Shown in pieces: positions 26,726 to 40,700 of a stretch of DNA of 64,000 bases; position 1 is the stretch's first letter, and each line of letters starts with the position of its first letter. Source of the DNA: Protonemura montana (Eukaryota; Arthropoda; Insecta; Plecoptera; Nemouridae); contig OX387603.1 of the NCBI GenBank assembly GCA_947568835.1, forward strand, positions 20,422,651-20,486,650. The letters are read 5' to 3'. Position numbers and translations under genes: made by a program. The notes beneath the pieces were generated by a model. It did not search any database, was not told the DNA's origin, and saw only the letters and a program-made list of their open reading frames with translations.

Positions 26726-29100
26726 TCAGTGACAGTGTTCCGTGACATCCACAACCACCGACTTTTTCCACGCAAAGAGGAAGTATCCGACAGCGGCACC
26801 AGCGACAACTGCTATGCACAGCCACACGTTGTACGTCATGAAGATCAACATAAGGAAGTAGCTGATGACAAATTGGACCACGTGGAGAAAGGTTTGAAGA
26901 CAGTGCATTGGGCTAAACTTCGTCGGCCTGAAATCAGAAGTAAGGTGCATCTATTACAAAATATAGTTGTTTGGTGCAAATAACAATTCTTGGTCATGCT
27001 GCAAGTGAAAAACATGCATTAACTGTAAAAATGAGAACAAATATAGAAATAGTTTTGAGAGCTCTGGGACTTAGCAAGATGACAAAAGTTTACAGTGAGA
27101 GAAGTGCAAATTTCAACTGTTAGGAACACATGGGTCCAGTGTTAAAATGATGTAAGGAAACTAGTGCAGTACAAGTAGGTCATGAATTGGTCCCAGAGAG
27201 TACCTAGAGCCAGCACTGTAAATGGATTCAGGAGAAAGTTGCAATAGTCAGCAAGACTCAGATATAAATGTGAACAATATTGAAAAAGTAAAAGTCAAGC
27301 TTCATTCCAAACTATTAACTATTGTTTCATATACAGCAAGGCATTTGCAAATCCTAACATGCGATAACTGTGACATAATTCAATTCACATGTTATAGAGT
27401 GGTTAGCTAAGATAAGAAGTAAAACAGACGTGAACTCTACAAAAAGTATTCTAGTTCTCTACAGATGTTTTGATTGAAAATGAACTTACGGCTGTTTATG
27501 AATCACTTCTCCAACCATGCTAGATGAGGGAACAGACAATGATGAATTAGTTTAATGATTGAATGCATAAAATGTACACAAAACACACAAAATAATTGTA
27601 GTAAGTACTTACTGTACGACTCTGCTGTCGTCGGCTTGTACGCCTTTCTCTCCCGGCATCGCGACGGACCGATATTGCAGACCATTGTAAGTCTTCCAGT
27701 ACAAGTATTCCCTAAAAACCCAAAAATAAATTAAATATTACACTTGGCAAATGTTGAAATATGGTGAAATTACACAAAATATATAATAAAAAAGTTGTGG
27801 GAAAATCTAATGTTACTTACAGATGGGCATATGAAACTTTAAATCAGGAAATTGCGTGTAATTGTCTAAGGGGCCAGGAAAGGGATGATTGGATGATTAA
27901 CTCAGTTTTGCATCCCGAGTCGCAGTAGATTAAATTTGGTTCTTGTAACAAGTGGCAAGTGGGGCCTATGACCAATATACCAAAGTTCCCGGGATGCGAC
28001 AAATTAGGTGGCCGCTGCAGTGACATGTATCGTGTTTTGCTCTCAAGCGGAGGTCAAATCCGAGTCTCCCTTCCCATGGCCAGCAGCCAAATACAATTAG
28101 ACCTTGCTCGTTACTGAGAATAGGGCCAAGAGAGCCTCCAGCAAAAATTTCTAATTGCTAATTGCAAGCCCCTTGCAGTTAATTAACACCATTTACCTAC
28201 TCTGAACAATTGGTTGGTAAACAATTTAGTAGTACTATAGAATAAGAATAAGGTAGTACTTCATGGGGAGATTTGAAAATTGCATTAGGCTAGAATTGGA
28301 AAACAACATAATTAACACCGGGGTACCTAACGGTATCGTTTATGGTACATGTGGTACATAGGCTATATACCTGTAATATTTCAGTCCTTCGTAAAGAGCT
28401 GCCATGAAGAAAATGCCGATCATTGATCCGATGAGGCCACCAACGCTGCTGATCTTCCAAGCCTCGAAGAGAACGGTTTCGCAGTAGCCAAAATGGAAAG
28501 TCATGGACATCTGAAACATATTTAAAACAGTCAATGTGAATCCCAAGAACTAAAAACGAGATACCTGGATTATAGAAAATTTACATGGATACATTTTGGT
28601 CCAGGCATTTTCAAAAAGAAGTGACCATTGCACCTAACGTAGACCTTAAGTAAAACAAAAAAGATATCTATAGTCTTTACTTTTGGGTGGTCCCCATCTT
28701 ACACTAACAGAATGAACCCATAATTTTTGAAACAAAACTGAAATTGCTTCGACTTACAGCGCTTTTGGCATTCATTCCGTCGACAGTAGGGTCAATCCAC
28801 CCTTAACTTTTGGACTACATAGAAGACAGTGCCACTCAAATGATAATTGATAGGATAACGTTTTATTTCCTTCTCAAGAGTTCCTACACAACTTTGTGCC
28901 CAACGGTGGGTGCATTTCAAACAGTAAATACCCACCATCGAGTGTCCCATGTGTCCGGACATGTCGCACATGTTCATCGGTGAGTCTGTAGAAGCCATCT
29001 GACCGTGGTCGTGCGTAACACTGCCTGGATCGGACGTCGTGCCCATGTCATGGTGATGCGCATGGTGGTCGTGATCCAAATTGTGTAGACTGTGATCCAT
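26726..29100 (-). CDS. Ctr1: High-affinity copper transporter CTR1 (SLC31 family)
   Basis: CTR1 imports Cu(I) across the plasma membrane as a homotrimer. Four coding exons on the minus strand (28936-29100, 28371-28510, 27613-27711, 26726-26927) give 201 residues, close to the usual 190. The extracellular N-terminus is rich in His and Met (clusters at about 1-20 and 43-58), which capture copper. The first membrane segment is about 75-98, the cytosolic loop about 99-145, and the second and third segments about 150-188. The diagnostic MxxxM is Met161/Met165 and the GxxxG is Gly178/Gly182. The protein ends in His-Cys-His, as human CTR1 does. The ATG at 29100 is preceded by a splice acceptor 6 nt away, so an untranslated first exon must lie further right; it was not located. 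Introns are 425, 659 and 685 bp. Confidence 0.95.
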
Positions 29101-29106
29101 GGTGAA

Positions 29107-32100
29107 CTGGAAAGCAATTCATTTGATTTAAAAACTGTACAGACTGAGAAAGTGCAATTATTTTGGATACAAACAGAGAATAATATTATGACTACAAAGA
29201 TTTGTTTTTGTTTTTGCTTGTATTTACTCGACTTATGGAAATATTTTACATCGGATTCCCTTGCAGTAAAATCATAGCAGTAGAAGCCAAAGTTATATTC
29301 CTATAGTAAAATGAATATTTCTCAATGTCACACTACCAGATACTGGCATTGATATTGATTTCAATTTCTAATGCAGATACGAATAAATTGTTGTACATTC
29401 GTTCAGCAATTCATTCAATCACAAAATCCGTAATTGGTTTAATCATCTAGATTGAAAAGTGTTTGATGGCTGGGGTGAAAGCCAGTCGCACACGACGCAA
29501 GATGCTGCCAGAGCCTAAAACAGGAGTGTGCCAATATTCCCTACAATGGCGTGGCGATTTGATTGAATGGATTGAGCTGCAACAGCAATACTGCCACCGA
29601 GGGCTAAGTTGTGCCAACTGCAAATTGTCTTCAGTGCCAAATCTCAATCTAATTGATAAAGCTTCCATTCAGTTCTAATTGATTTTTCATTACGTTACTC
29701 ATTCAACCTGACCGATTACACATAGAAACACCTGCGAAAAGTGCAATAAATAAGAGGGATATGTTTTCCCCGTGTAGGCAATGGATCACATTTGAAGAAA
29801 CATCCGTGTGCTTCCTGCAGCATTATGTTCGGCATAAGCAAATAAGCTGGTTCCGTTATCCGGGTAAAGGGCACTCGACAATATACAACCAATCTGTATC
29901 AATAAAAGTTTGAAGGACGCAAATGGCTTTCACGGAGTGCCATTCTAAAATTATTATCATCGTGTTTAGATAATCTAGAAAAAAAAACCCAAAATAAAAT
30001 TGTCTGACGTTGGTTATTAATTTATACGTTCGTCATGTACTCATTAGAAAAACAGCTGCAATGCGATTAATATTATTCGATTGGATATACAAATTGAAGC
30101 AATTGAATCAGATTCACAATTGAGGTTTCACGTGGCAGTAGTGTGCTTAGCGAGCACTTTCCACATGAATGGTTCAGAGATGATCGAGAATTGCGAAGTT
30201 ATTAAAAGACGGAAAGATCAGCTGGCTTTTCTGGCAATTTTCTCATAAAAAAAACATTAACGAATGACAAAATAATTTGCAATCTCGACTATAAGTAGTT
30301 CCACAAGCAAATAAATCATAAAACCAATCGCAGGTATCGAGTACAGTATACCACCAGTAAAACAGCGATGTGTTTTATGGGTTAGCAGCATGATCAAAGC
30401 TACATGCTTCATTTTGGCGATGAAAATCTATTCGGTGCAGAAGTTGGGAAGCTGAAGAGACAGCTTCCGACAGAGAGGATTACGCGAATTAGGAGTGACA
30501 CCGTTTGCACTCGTACTTGGGGTACATGACAATGGAACTGAATTGCGGTGCAGATTAATAATGCAGTTTCTACGTGCAGTGCTGGAAGTAGAAACTCGAG
30601 TGGTAGCGGAAAACCAAGCTGCCAGTCGGGAAAATGCAACTGTGTGGCAGGCTACACACGCAACTTGGAGAGAAAAATCATTTATTATTATTAGTGTGAT
30701 GATTTGCCAGAAGTTTTAGGTGTTCTATATCGCTACTCGCAAATTAGTTTCAGCATAAGTCTTCTGGATGTAGCGCCATACATTTCCAATTTTTATGTTT
30801 CTTTATTTGTTACAACTTTTAAGTTGCGTAAGATGTCAAATGAGCCCCATGGAAATAGGAATACCTATCAATTGTAATTAAAATATAAGTACACACATCA
30901 AAGCAGTTAACAATTCGATTTCCGTGCCACACACTAAAAGAGAAGTGCACTTCTGTCTTCAATTGATTTGATTTGACACGAGCAAGTCAAATTCAATCAC
31001 AAACTTTCAAAGACAGATAACCATCAAAAGGAGATCAAAATTCTTTTAATAGTGCTGCCAGAAAAACGCCAACTTTATCAGATTTCAGGTAATTTAAGGC
31101 TATTGAATCCAACAGCATGAATAGCTGGCGCATTCGAAATGAGTTCAATTGATCCATGTCATATTCGCATATTATATATCTCGGTCTACAGATTTTTAAG
31201 TACCTAGTAGTCGGTAGTCGGGGATAGAGGGGGTGGATACAATCACGCCTTTTCATCAGAACCTTCACTCAACATCCCTACATCCCCGTTAACTACTGCC
31301 ATGCTTATTGGAATGAGTCAAATATAATTGCATGCTCTCCTCAACTGCCATACACAGCACGTACCACGACAACACTGATAGCACTACGATTTTAGAAGCT
31401 GGGCTAGCATTCGCATCATTTCGAGTACATTAAATACCAAAATGACGTTTACGGTTTGTTAGCGCCTAAATGCATTGAATACGTCCTGCAATGTTTCCAT
31501 GGACAAGGTCAGCTGTTATGAGTCGAGCGTTAGGCACATAAAATATATGTTACATGTGAGAAGAGAATGAAGTGATTTCGTGCGCGAGTATCCTGTGGAA
31601 TATTATTTTAACCGCAAAGTGGAAATATTATTCATAGAAACCTAACAGTCTCTGGACTCCACGGCCCAAATAATATGACGTATCTACTAGCTACTGTAAC
31701 TAGTACACATTTTGTTATCGTTAGAAATCCCCTCCAGGAAATTGTGGCAAAAATAGTCAAAATCAAATAACATGAATCACGTGCTACTACATAACACTAC
31801 GGAAGATATACGTTAACGCCAGTGGCGGAATTTCGTCAGTAAAGAGAACAATCACATTTGCTGAAATATATCAATTTTTGCTGGTGTTTAGACTCATGTC
31901 TACTTTATCTAACGTTAGCACTAGTTTTTTAATAGATACATTTTCCTCAGAGTCCTACGAGGATAGTTTGGTCTTATTTGGCCGGTTGACTACCATTCAC
32001 CATTAAGAGCTAATAAGTAAGGAGTGTCGGTCATTTTTGTTTACGGTTTTAACCTGAATGGACAGTAGTTTCTTAGGGTCCCACCACTGGTCCAGGCGTT

Positions 32101-35100
32101 GAGTTTGATGCCTTTGACCAAGGTGCCATTATTTAAGAGTAATACAAACCACAAACAAGATAAAAAGGGGCAAAACACACAAGCAATTTGCCCTTTTTTG
32201 CCTGCAATATGCGTGCATTTTTAAAATACACGACGATGGTGATCTGAATTACGTCTTGCTATCTCTAGCTTCGCAATGACCACGGTACTTCACAAAAAAC
32301 ATTACGATGAAAACATTTCAGTCGATTTCTTACAGTACGTCTGCTCTGTCGTCCACTTCTTATATTATTGTATTATACAATTAATGAAAAGCGATTGATC
32401 TTGCGAATTAGATTTTTGCATCGCAAGTGACACATCACCAACACATCAATGGCAATGAATATCGTTTTTGATTCAAGATCTAGCACAAACCCAAGGCTGT
32501 ACCGGAAAAATGCGGCTGTCTGCACTCGATACGCCGGGGAATTCTTCGCTGCTGGACACCACAACCAGTAATCCTCGTTATCGTATGATAAGCAATGCAA
32601 TGCTATGCTGCTTACCTTACCTAGTTACAGTTGATAAGAGATGTCGGATTCTCATTTTGAAGATAGGTAACCAAGGAATTTAAAAAAATTGTTGACACGA
32701 CATTTACAATTCTACATTCTCATGGCCTTTACTTAAACAATATTAGTCCGGGAGCAAGAATTTAGTCGCAGACATAACTTGTATGTCGGATTAGCAGACT
32801 ACTTAATGAAGGTACTTGTTTTTCTATCTGTACCAGCAATTATGGTATCATCATACATTATATTGTAGAGCAAAGCGGAAAGGCACTTACTGAAAATCGT
32901 AAAATGAGACGATATACTTTCATTTTTAATAGTTTCGATAAGGACTGCAGTTGATAACGATTAATCAATTCACTTTTCAACTAATCAGTATTTAGTCATA
33001 GCTGTTGTAATAGAACTGAAGTAAATGCTATAAATAAAATAAAATCAAAACTTTAGGTCCATCCTCCATGGAAGTATGATACTTAAATTGAATAAATGCA
33101 TTAATTATTTCTTGGTTTATGAGCGCCAATCGCTGTACAAATACCCTGTGAATCGTACATGTTAATGTGACAAGGTAATTAATGTTAGTGGATTAAACAA
33201 CAGATCAAATAGAAAAATACTAACCAATCGCTTGGCGTTAATGGTAGTTATGCCTTATCGAGAGTAGGTATTGGAAAAATAAAATTGCACGATTTGGAGG
33301 TATCGGCCGCTTAGCGAAGCATGAACGAAGAACAAAGAGTAGAGACAATGTTAATCATGTCACGTACCTACACAGACACGATATGAATGTAATAAAATCT
33401 GCATCACGAAATTGACCCCCTATATTTTCAGTCACTGATGCATATAATGGTAATAATGTCCAGTTGCACTTTTAGCAACGAGAAACCTAATTACAGATTT
33501 TCATAAGAATTTGTTATTACATGCATGACATCGCATGTGTGTTCTTTGATATTTATGCAATTTCACAATGTAATTAGTATTTTTGATGCTCGTTCCATTC
33601 GGTTATGTAGATAATGCACTGCATCATTTAAATAACCGCGAATCGCAGTTAAGGGATGCGAATGGAAGGCTTGTTCATCCCGAAACTACGTCATGGGAAT
33701 ATGGAATGTTTAATAAAGAACGGAATGCAATGCCTTTATAGAGAGAAAGAGCGAAGGACATATTCGAAAATGTGACCGCCATCTTACAGTAGTTGGGGTG
33801 TGCTACCGGAATGAGTAGAAAATTAGAAAGGGAAGGTTTCAGCATGCTCAGTTCACCTGTAACTTTGGGAGATTTAATTTCAGTTATTTTATGTTTTATC
33901 TCGACTAAACGACCTTGCGGCACGCGAGGCGAGAATTGCGTTTTTGATCACGTTGAAGGAGGAGAGTACCAATAAAATTTAAATAGTATGTTATGAATTT
34001 TGATTGGTTTAAAACCTACCATTTTATTGCATGCAGGCCAAAAATTGAATAATGCATTGCCAAAGGGGTAAAAGGACTGAAAAGGAATCAAATTTTGAGC
34101 AAAACTTAATGAATCCATATGCATATGGTCAATAAACTAACACAAATAATTATTATTGCTATTTTCGACATCCCATACTTTTCACACGGCATAAAATACC
34201 AGAAGAAATGTTGCTCGAACTATGGCTGTTTATGCCTTGAACTCATATCGACATCTTTTCAACTAATTGCGTTTCCTGGAATTCTACCGAGAGTGACATC
34301 ATCCAAGTTAATTGATATTTTGATTTAAAAACACTCAGTACGGGAAAGCTTACCAGGGAAACTGGAACACCACACACGAACCGACTTTTAAACAGTAATT
34401 AGCTGTACAAGTGCAATATGAGTACAGCACTTTCCGCCTCCTGGACTGACAAAAACAAACCAATGGTACAAATGCCACATTAGTCATTACTGATTGAGTA
34501 TAGCGCAAAGGGACTGCTCATTGTTTACACTTTGTCCAAGCATGGGCACTGCTAATTGCGATTGTGTTAATCATGTGTGATAGACATTTGATCCGATTCA
34601 GATAAAAAAGTGAGTAAAAGATGACTGATAAATAACCTGATTTTCTAAATATTATGTAAACAAACACATTGGAGGGTGTGGCCACCTCTTCTACTAGGTT
34701 AAACAATCCGACAGTTATTATAAAACAAAATTTGAAAGAAGCATGACAGATCAACGATATTGTCGGTATGAATGTGAATAAATGGATGTATCGGCTGTCT
34801 TGAAAGAGATTTTAAAGCGTAATTTCCAAAGACCTGCATTTGATAAGGATGAATGTTAAAAAAAGATGAAAATGAACAGGTGCTTACATAATATTGACTT
34901 CCTCGAACTTTGGTCTTCAAGTCGATGAGTGAAATTATCGCCTGAGACAAGTAATAAAGCATTCAAGACTGGATCAGAGAGATTTGCCCGGTGGCAAAAA
35001 TAACGACCCGGTAGCGAGAATTTGCAATTATCCTTGTTGTCAGCGTACTGAAATAATTTTTTTTGCAATTCCTGTGTCTAGTGCTGGAAACACACTTGAA

Positions 35101-37765
35101 CGAAAAAATTATCCTTTCCGGTGTCTACAAGACTATATAATCGCTTTGCATAGAATCTGACGTCTTAGATCGTGAGACAATAATTTCACAAGTATTTACC
35201 TGAGGTTACCTACCGGTGAGTATATCTACCCACTAAGAACGTACTACGGAGGGTAACACACAGATCAACAATTAACTCTGTGACCTACAAGCGATTCAAG
35301 TTTGGTAGACCGTGAATTTCTTTCTAAAATTGTTAAAACTGTAGTTCTGCAGCTCTAGCGTAACGTACACTACATTTGCCCACTGTGGGCCCACTGCACC
35401 GATGCATGTTCAATATCAAAATCAGGCAAGTAAACACTAGTCACTAAATATGTACTATCCGATAATTATATAGAATTTGGAACCTCTCATTAGAATTTTT
35501 ATTTGCAGTATCTATTTTATATTAATCTGAAATTGAATAAAGACATCTACGTTGCAAACGATCTTCTTCCAACAACACTTCGGAAAATCGTAAAAGTTAC
35601 ATGATAAATGATAGTTGGTGAAAGCAAAACAAGCACTATCTTTATTTAGGAAAGGTCAATTTTAAGGCTATTTGTAGATTCCTAAAGGTATGTGATTAGA
35701 CGAGAGTCAAAGTCATACAAAGTAATTTCCAGCTAAAGCAGAAAGAATAGAAAGTGAAATATCGGTGCAGTGGAAACAGCAACGTAGCATGCGTTCGCGT
35801 ATGGATGAAATGTGTGTTATGTCAAGACTGAAGATAGATATTAAAATCTTCTTACCTTTAATTAGGTCGCACAGGATTCGTAAATCTGGTAGACGAGGAA
35901 CGTGAACTGCTATAAGGAGCTTCCTCGACCTATTCACTCAAACACAGATGAACGAGTGCGTTCCGTGTCGTGGTGAAGGTGGCCTTACCAACTTCTCTTC
36001 ACTTCTCCATGTAAATGAATCCACTGGCTGAGGCACCTTTACGACCCAACAGCTGGAAGTTAGCAAATACATGCTCAGCGCAACCCGCCGTCTCCATCTA
36101 GCGATAGGCGAGAACAAACGATAGAGAACAGTTGGCTAAACTGCACAGGCTAAACTGCATACTGCATATGTTGGTACCCCGCATTCCTGCCAGCTGATAA
36201 TGTCTGGCTAGGTTAGGTTAGGTTAGATGCGCTCTGGAATTCAAATTATTGTGGAAATATTAATCGACGTATTTCACAGCAAAATAATTCGTCAGTTTAT
36301 TATAATACGTTCAGGATGTCAAGTAATCTATATTTGTATACACGGAACCACAGAGAGTATTAGAAGAAAATAATCCAGTAGACACCTGGCAAGCTACAAA
36401 ACAATATTCCAAATTCAGTGAAAATTGTGTTAACTTTTCGGTAACTGTGCCTTCTAAATTTTTTCAAACAGTGGTAATTTTGCCGATGTTATTGCAACAT
36501 CCTGGAGCAAAAATAAATAATATTGATCAAACGATCCATTTGGTAAGTTTTTATAGAATGAATAACATAAATGCATGATACAAATGCTATAGAAACCTTC
36601 ACCTCTTGTTCTATGCAACCTTACGTACATACATGGGAAATTGTTGCCTATCTTATATTTGCGAGCCTTCTAAATTGCTACGTTTTAGCACTTTCATGGT
36701 TTTAGTTAGTTTATCCACTAGGACGAAGGGGGGCCAAAAAGATCTCCTCCAACACGCGACAAAACTCTTTATTGGCCTGATTTCTCAAGGAAAATAGCAA
36801 AAATATCACCGTTGTAGAAGATGCGGTAGAAGCACGTTCAAAATGCAGCCTGGTACGAACAGACGATAATTGTAAATCATGCGATTGAATGCACACGACA
36901 TGAAACACTTTCTTCCTAGTGGTTTGTGCTTACCAGTTACTATCACCGCGGATACCACTGTTCTTTGTAGACTCCTCCCCTTGATTTAAAAACCCAGGTG
37001 AACCGACCGATAAATTAAATTTCAGAGTCAAGATTCAGAGAAACTGGTTAGTCTTCTTTGAACTGTCAAAGGCCGAGGTTCAAGCATGTGGAGGTTATCG
37101 CTATCATTTTCAATATTTTTAGTCGGTGGGTCCTGTTTCAAACTTCTCTAAATACTCGCTGAATAGTTGATATTTTCAAAATCGTCTACAAAATCTCTGT
37201 CCATTCGAATTATTAACGTCCGTTTAAGGGATGAATAATAATAAACCGTTGCATTTCAGGACATCTTTTGGCTTCGGAGCCAAAAGGTGAATGCGACATT
37301 CGTCCCCAGCTTCCTTTGGTTGGGGACGAAACCAAAAATGAAGTCGACAAAGCATCACTGGGCGATTGCGGGAAGAAAGACGACAAAGCGTGGTGGGCCG
37401 AAAGGGGCGAGCACACTCCAACCATCAACCCAGCAGGTGAGCCATCAATAATTAAAATCACTCCAGCAGCATCTCTTTCGAATGCCACTTTCTTGAAATG
37501 TTCATCTTCCACTCGCTATGTCAGAACGCGAATTAAATTACTTATAATACGCGCGCGTTGCCAGTTTTTGAGCCCTCTATGGATTGGGCCAGCGTGGAGC
37601 AGTAGTGAGTGACCTTTGGCGCATGCGTTAGTGTCTGGATCCCCGCGACCCTCGCTAGGCACCCGACTCCGGTCGTGAGCTAACACTAGCACGTCAGCCA
37701 GTTTAGTCTCCGAGTTTAGTTTGCTTCATCACATCTCACATGGTAGACGTTTGCACGTAATCAAG
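29107..37765. other. 8.7-kb stretch without a recognised gene
   Basis: It separates the divergent CTR1 and PLOD coding regions and must hold the CTR1 untranslated first exon and both promoters. It is AT-rich to about 36000, then more mixed. Short ORFs (for example near 29460, 30500 and 32470) resemble nothing I know. A GC-richer segment at 37213-37612 is open on both strands. Confidence 0.55.
36209..36226. repeat. Short (TTAGG)n run
   Basis: About 3.5 tandem copies of TTAGG, the ancestral arthropod telomere unit. The run is too short to be telomeric; it may be a break-repair insertion or chance. Confidence 0.8.
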
Positions 37766-40700
37766 ATGGTGCGAATTGCCTGTAGTTTGTGCTTGTCAGT
37801 GTTGTTAGTGAGCTGCGTGTTATGTCTGGTGTTTTTTGAACGTGTGTCGAGCACGTCTACTGTGAAAAACGACCGGACGATGCTTTTAGCTACAGGTAAA
37901 CCTCAGAGCACTTGCAGTTGGCGTAGGAGAATGCTGTAAAGGGGAATTTACTGCTGGCGTACACTTGACTCGCTGGATCCCGGGTCCAGATTCATCTCGT
38001 TTCTTGTGCTCGCGCGTTGCGATGCCGGGTGTTTGAATTGATTTGGTAGACGAATTGTGTTGTTATAATTGTCTTTGCAGTCAGTTAAAGTGCATGTCAA
38101 CTTTTGCTCTTTAAATGTCACACTGTCTCTCCACACTTGAATATGTCATAAACACGTGTATCTCCTTATCGGGTTCGGAATTCGTGGACCGTGGTTTCGA
38201 TCAAGGCTTTCAATAGCATGGTAGACGAAACGCGAGAAAGAAAAACCCTTTCTAGATTATTTTTTATTTCGCGAACTATTTCAATGTCACACTTTCTCGA
38301 CTTTTCTGTGGTAAAAAAAAAAAAAAGTGATTGTCTGGATCTGTCGCTGACATCGATAAAATTTGCGGCATTATCGTGAGAAATCAATGGAGTGTAACAT
38401 CTAGATCTAGGATGTCCTGCTTTCCCCAAAACCTTTGCTTCTTTTGTTAAGTTCTTTATTCTTGACATTTAGATCACTTTTTTCACATAAAAACCCTATG
38501 CATTTTACCCGAACAGCGTGTCATTCATCCTGTGTTGGTTTCAGTTATTTTTTGCTTATCTGTCTCCACCCACAACTTCCTATCGAGAATTGTAAGGGCA
38601 CAGCCGCGCTTAAACAAAGAATATAAAACATAACTTTGGGGTGCATTGTATTGAACAGACGCCCACGCGCCAGAAGGTGAATTTCGTGGTCTTGCTTGCG
38701 TCTGTTTGTTTTGCGAGCTACTGATTTAGTTCAACATGGAAAACATTGTCCTCGTCGTTGCGCTCCATGGTCTGTCGGCTTGTATTTGGATTGTGCATTG
38801 TTTCCACAATTTTAAAACTATGCCTTTTAAATTATAACAGTATAATTTAATTTTTTTTTTTTTTCATACGCTTACAGATTTATACAAATTTTTTGTTTTA
38901 ATTCCAACTTTTTTTGTGAAACCAAGATTTTTTTCGGCATTCCGATCGCACATTGCGCAACGCAAATTGCTCTGGTCTTGGGTCTTTGACACTTGCATAG
39001 GCTCTGGAATCGGTTGGAGCAAATTACTTTCGATTTTTTCTGACCAGTATAACAGGTTCCGCCGAATAGTTAGTGACCCCGACATCGAGATGCTCGTCTT
39101 TGAGGACGTAGCACTTTCTTGAAGATTCTTGCAAACCAAATAAATGCATGGACAAACTTTGTCTATGTGTTTGCCCGAAAGTCCACCTTTATAACTAAAA
39201 CCACTGAGAGCAGAACGCCTTACCCTCGTTTGCAATTTCTCATTAACTGCGTGCATGTGACGCGACTGTACGGAATTGTAAGATGACATTTCTTAGCCGT
39301 TATGGGTCGCTTATCACCATGAAAGATGATGATGCTAGTCAAGATGCTGGCTTCTGGGTAATCTGTTGTGTGGTCTCGCGTAACATTTAGTAGCGGCCGG
39401 CAATGCACATTAATTGAAGTGATGTCATAAGACTTTAATTCACTCTAGACCGGCGAGATGCTCGTCGTAATATGTATCAAACTAAATGCTATCTGGTCCA
39501 TAGTTTTTCAATGATTGAAAAATAGCGACGGTTTTACATTTTCACACCCTAATGCAATGGCCAGAAAAAGTGAAAAACTTCTCAAACCTCTTAGCAGAAT
39601 AATATATATTTTTTATTTTACAATATAGGCACTACTGCATTTTTTTAAATTAAAAATAGCCGGAAAATACAGAAATTCATTGTTTTTTTGTAACTAAGTT
39701 TTTGTTAATTAATCAACTTAACAATTGTCATTTTTCATTTCCTATGTTTTATTTTTTAATTATTATGCTCTTTTCACGTCCCTACATTCTCTCTGTTTCT
39801 ACATTTTTCAGACGCCACTCTCCTGGCGGTAGCATCCAACGAGACCGATGGCTACAAGCGGTTCATCCGTTCGGTGGAGACGTTCAACATTCAATATGAG
39901 GTTCTTGGCATGGGAAAGCCATGGAAGGGAGGCGACATGAACAACGTCGGCGGAGGGTACAAGATCAGGCTGCTCAAAAAATACCTTGAACCATTCAAGG
40001 ACGATGCCACCAAACTGTTCATGTTCACTGATAGGTATGTCTTCCACAACTTTTGTCTGGGACAATGGGCTTAGTGGGTTTTGAAATCTATTTCAAGAAT
40101 CGGTATTCTCATTTAAATTTGCAAGGATTGAAGGAGTTTGGCTTCTGCAGACTGTAACTGCAGACTGCAGCCGTACATGCTACTTGAGACCCACGTTTTG
40201 GTGTGGAATGTATTTATTGTTGGGGCTAATCAAGTACCTGTGGTATAAACTATCCAACTAGTTGGAATAAGGGGTGTGTGGGAGAACTAGTGAGGAGAGG
40301 GCTGGAATAAAAACTTTATTATTTTGGGCCATCTTATTGTAAGAAATCTGCTAAGGTTTAAAGCTATCAATACACTTATTGCTAGGTAAGGTACCTCTAG
40401 CTTTATTTTGTTCACTTGAATTGTAAAAATGTTATTTGGAAAGTTATTTCTTCAAAGTTTTAACATAAGAAATCTTTGCACCTGTTTTCCTGTATTGTTT
40501 TGACGGCATTGTGTCTGTTGCATTAAGTTACGACGTCATAGTGATGGCCGGCATGGACAAGATCTTGTCAGTTTTCGAGCAGTTTGACGCGCGTGTCGTC
40601 TTCTCTGCTGAAGGATTTTGCTGGCCAGACCGATCACTGGCTGCCAAGTATCCAACTGCCCCCAGGGGAAAACGATACCTCAACTCTGGAGGTGAGTTGT

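Noticed and set aside
36209-36226. Telomere or ancient chromosome-end signal
   Set aside because: Only about 3.5 TTAGG units lie in unique sequence, far too few for a telomere.
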